Origin: Dawidia soli
GTDB lineage: Bacteria > Bacteroidota > Bacteroidia > Cytophagales > Cyclobacteriaceae
Assembly (NCBI RefSeq): GCF_018598185.1
Contig: NZ_JAHESC010000044.1
Location: 1 to 61,200, forward strand
Length of the DNA stretch: 61,200 bases
Reading direction: 5' to 3'
The position numbers and the translations under genes were made by a program. Within the stretch, counting starts at the first letter, position 1, and each line of letters begins with the position of its first letter. Below are positions 61,043 through 61,200 of the stretch, one piece after another. Below the pieces are notes generated by a model. That model saw only the letters and a program-made list of their open reading frames with translations. It was not told where the DNA came from and did not search any database.

Positions 61043-61073
61043 GTTGCAAAGAGGAAAAAGCTTCTTACCTTTG
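61043..61073 (+). promoter_or_regulatory. Strong promoter P2, probably of an rRNA operon
   Basis: GTTG (61043-61046), 19 bases, TACCTTTG (61066-61073), then CACTCCC. The whole block resembles P1 185 bases upstream and the promoter of rpsT. Tandem strong promoters followed by a long leader are typical of rRNA operons. Confidence 0.75.
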
Positions 61074-61200
61074 CACTCCCAAAACGAAAGAGGGCTTCGA
61101 AGATCAGAAGGATTGACGGAGAGAAAAGTTGAAAGGTTTAAAAACTGTTAAAGGTTTGCGACCACGGTTGGTCGAAGTCGGAATGGATAAGTGATTTGAG
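61074..61200 (+). other. Leader-like sequence at the window edge, no gene
   Basis: The last 127 bases hold no open frame of note and do not reach a recognisable 16S start. A small hairpin (CGACCA/TGGTCG near 61160-61175) and repeated AAAGGTTT motifs are visible. Together with P1-P2 this looks like the transcribed leader of an rRNA operon that begins just outside the window. Confidence 0.4.

Noticed and set aside
61081-61200. Start of 16S rRNA inside the window
   Set aside because: The conserved 5' 16S sequence (GAGTTTGATCCTGGCTCAG) is not present before the end, so only promoter and leader can be claimed.

Overview
This 61.2 kb window is chromosomal DNA from a member of the Bacteroidota, most likely order Cytophagales (a Chryseolinea/Ohtaekwangia-type soil bacterium). 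The reasons are a SusC/SusD outer-membrane pair, three DUF4199 membrane proteins, a PorE-like OmpA protein of the type IX secretion kind, a two-component-type sensor kinase with a periplasmic beta-propeller, and promoters of the Bacteroidota type (TTTG, 19 bases, TAnnTTTG) that can be read in front of rpsT, fur, purA-downstream DNA and others. Base composition is close to 50% G+C. No phage, insertion sequence or CRISPR array is visible, and most of the window is ordinary core genome.

Layout. 1-3.5 kb: minus-strand singletons (DUF1361 membrane protein, aldo/keto reductase, NUMOD4-HNH protein, zinc-ribbon protein) with a 517-base gap. 3.6-12.6 kb: a short ssb, then a BatA-like protein, a dihydroorotase homologue that lacks the metal ligands, two DUF4199 proteins and two glycosyltransferases in one tight run, an OmpA-family protein and a bestrophin-like membrane protein. 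12.6-20.8 kb, all minus strand: GNAT protein, rny, zapA, a coiled-coil protein, pheT, DUF1684, serine hydrolase, radC, rpsT. 21.2-35.6 kb: mixed metabolic genes (S1/P1-like zinc enzyme, SRPBCC-GyrI fusion, GH29 fucosidase, aminopeptidase P, DUF4198, RidA, TerB, AcpH, sensor kinase, thiL, a 54-residue lipoprotein, mce, IscA-type protein, redoxin). 35.7-42.6 kb: lepA, folD, queE, pabB, pabC, porE-like. 42.8-49.7 kb: susC-susD-lipoprotein-Calx-beta lipoprotein. 49.8-55.8 kb: a secreted unknown, a pterin synthase, lpxB, then clpX-clpP-tig on the minus strand and a tRNA-Leu. 56-60.8 kb: relA/spoT, fur, STAS protein, purA. 60.85-61.2 kb: two tandem strong promoters, probably leading into an rRNA operon beyond the window.

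How genes work together. ClpX, ClpP and trigger factor form a proteostasis group; FolD, PabB and PabC serve folate, with QueE (7-deazaguanine) cotranscribed between them; SusC/SusD and two lipoproteins probably form one nutrient-import complex without any linked degradative enzymes; Rny, ZapA, the coiled-coil protein and PheT form a conserved housekeeping group.

Most notable is an intergenic repeat family made of strict 11-bp units. One copy has nine units at 21018-21116 (minus orientation, between rpsT and the zinc enzyme) and the other has eleven units at 58287-58407 (plus orientation, between relA and fur). Both copies begin and end alike, have the same GC-rich tail, and do not code for protein. 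Other points are a 10-bp phased repeat in front of ssb, a hairpin that would bury the start codon of the pterin synthase, and the metal-ligand-less dihydroorotase.
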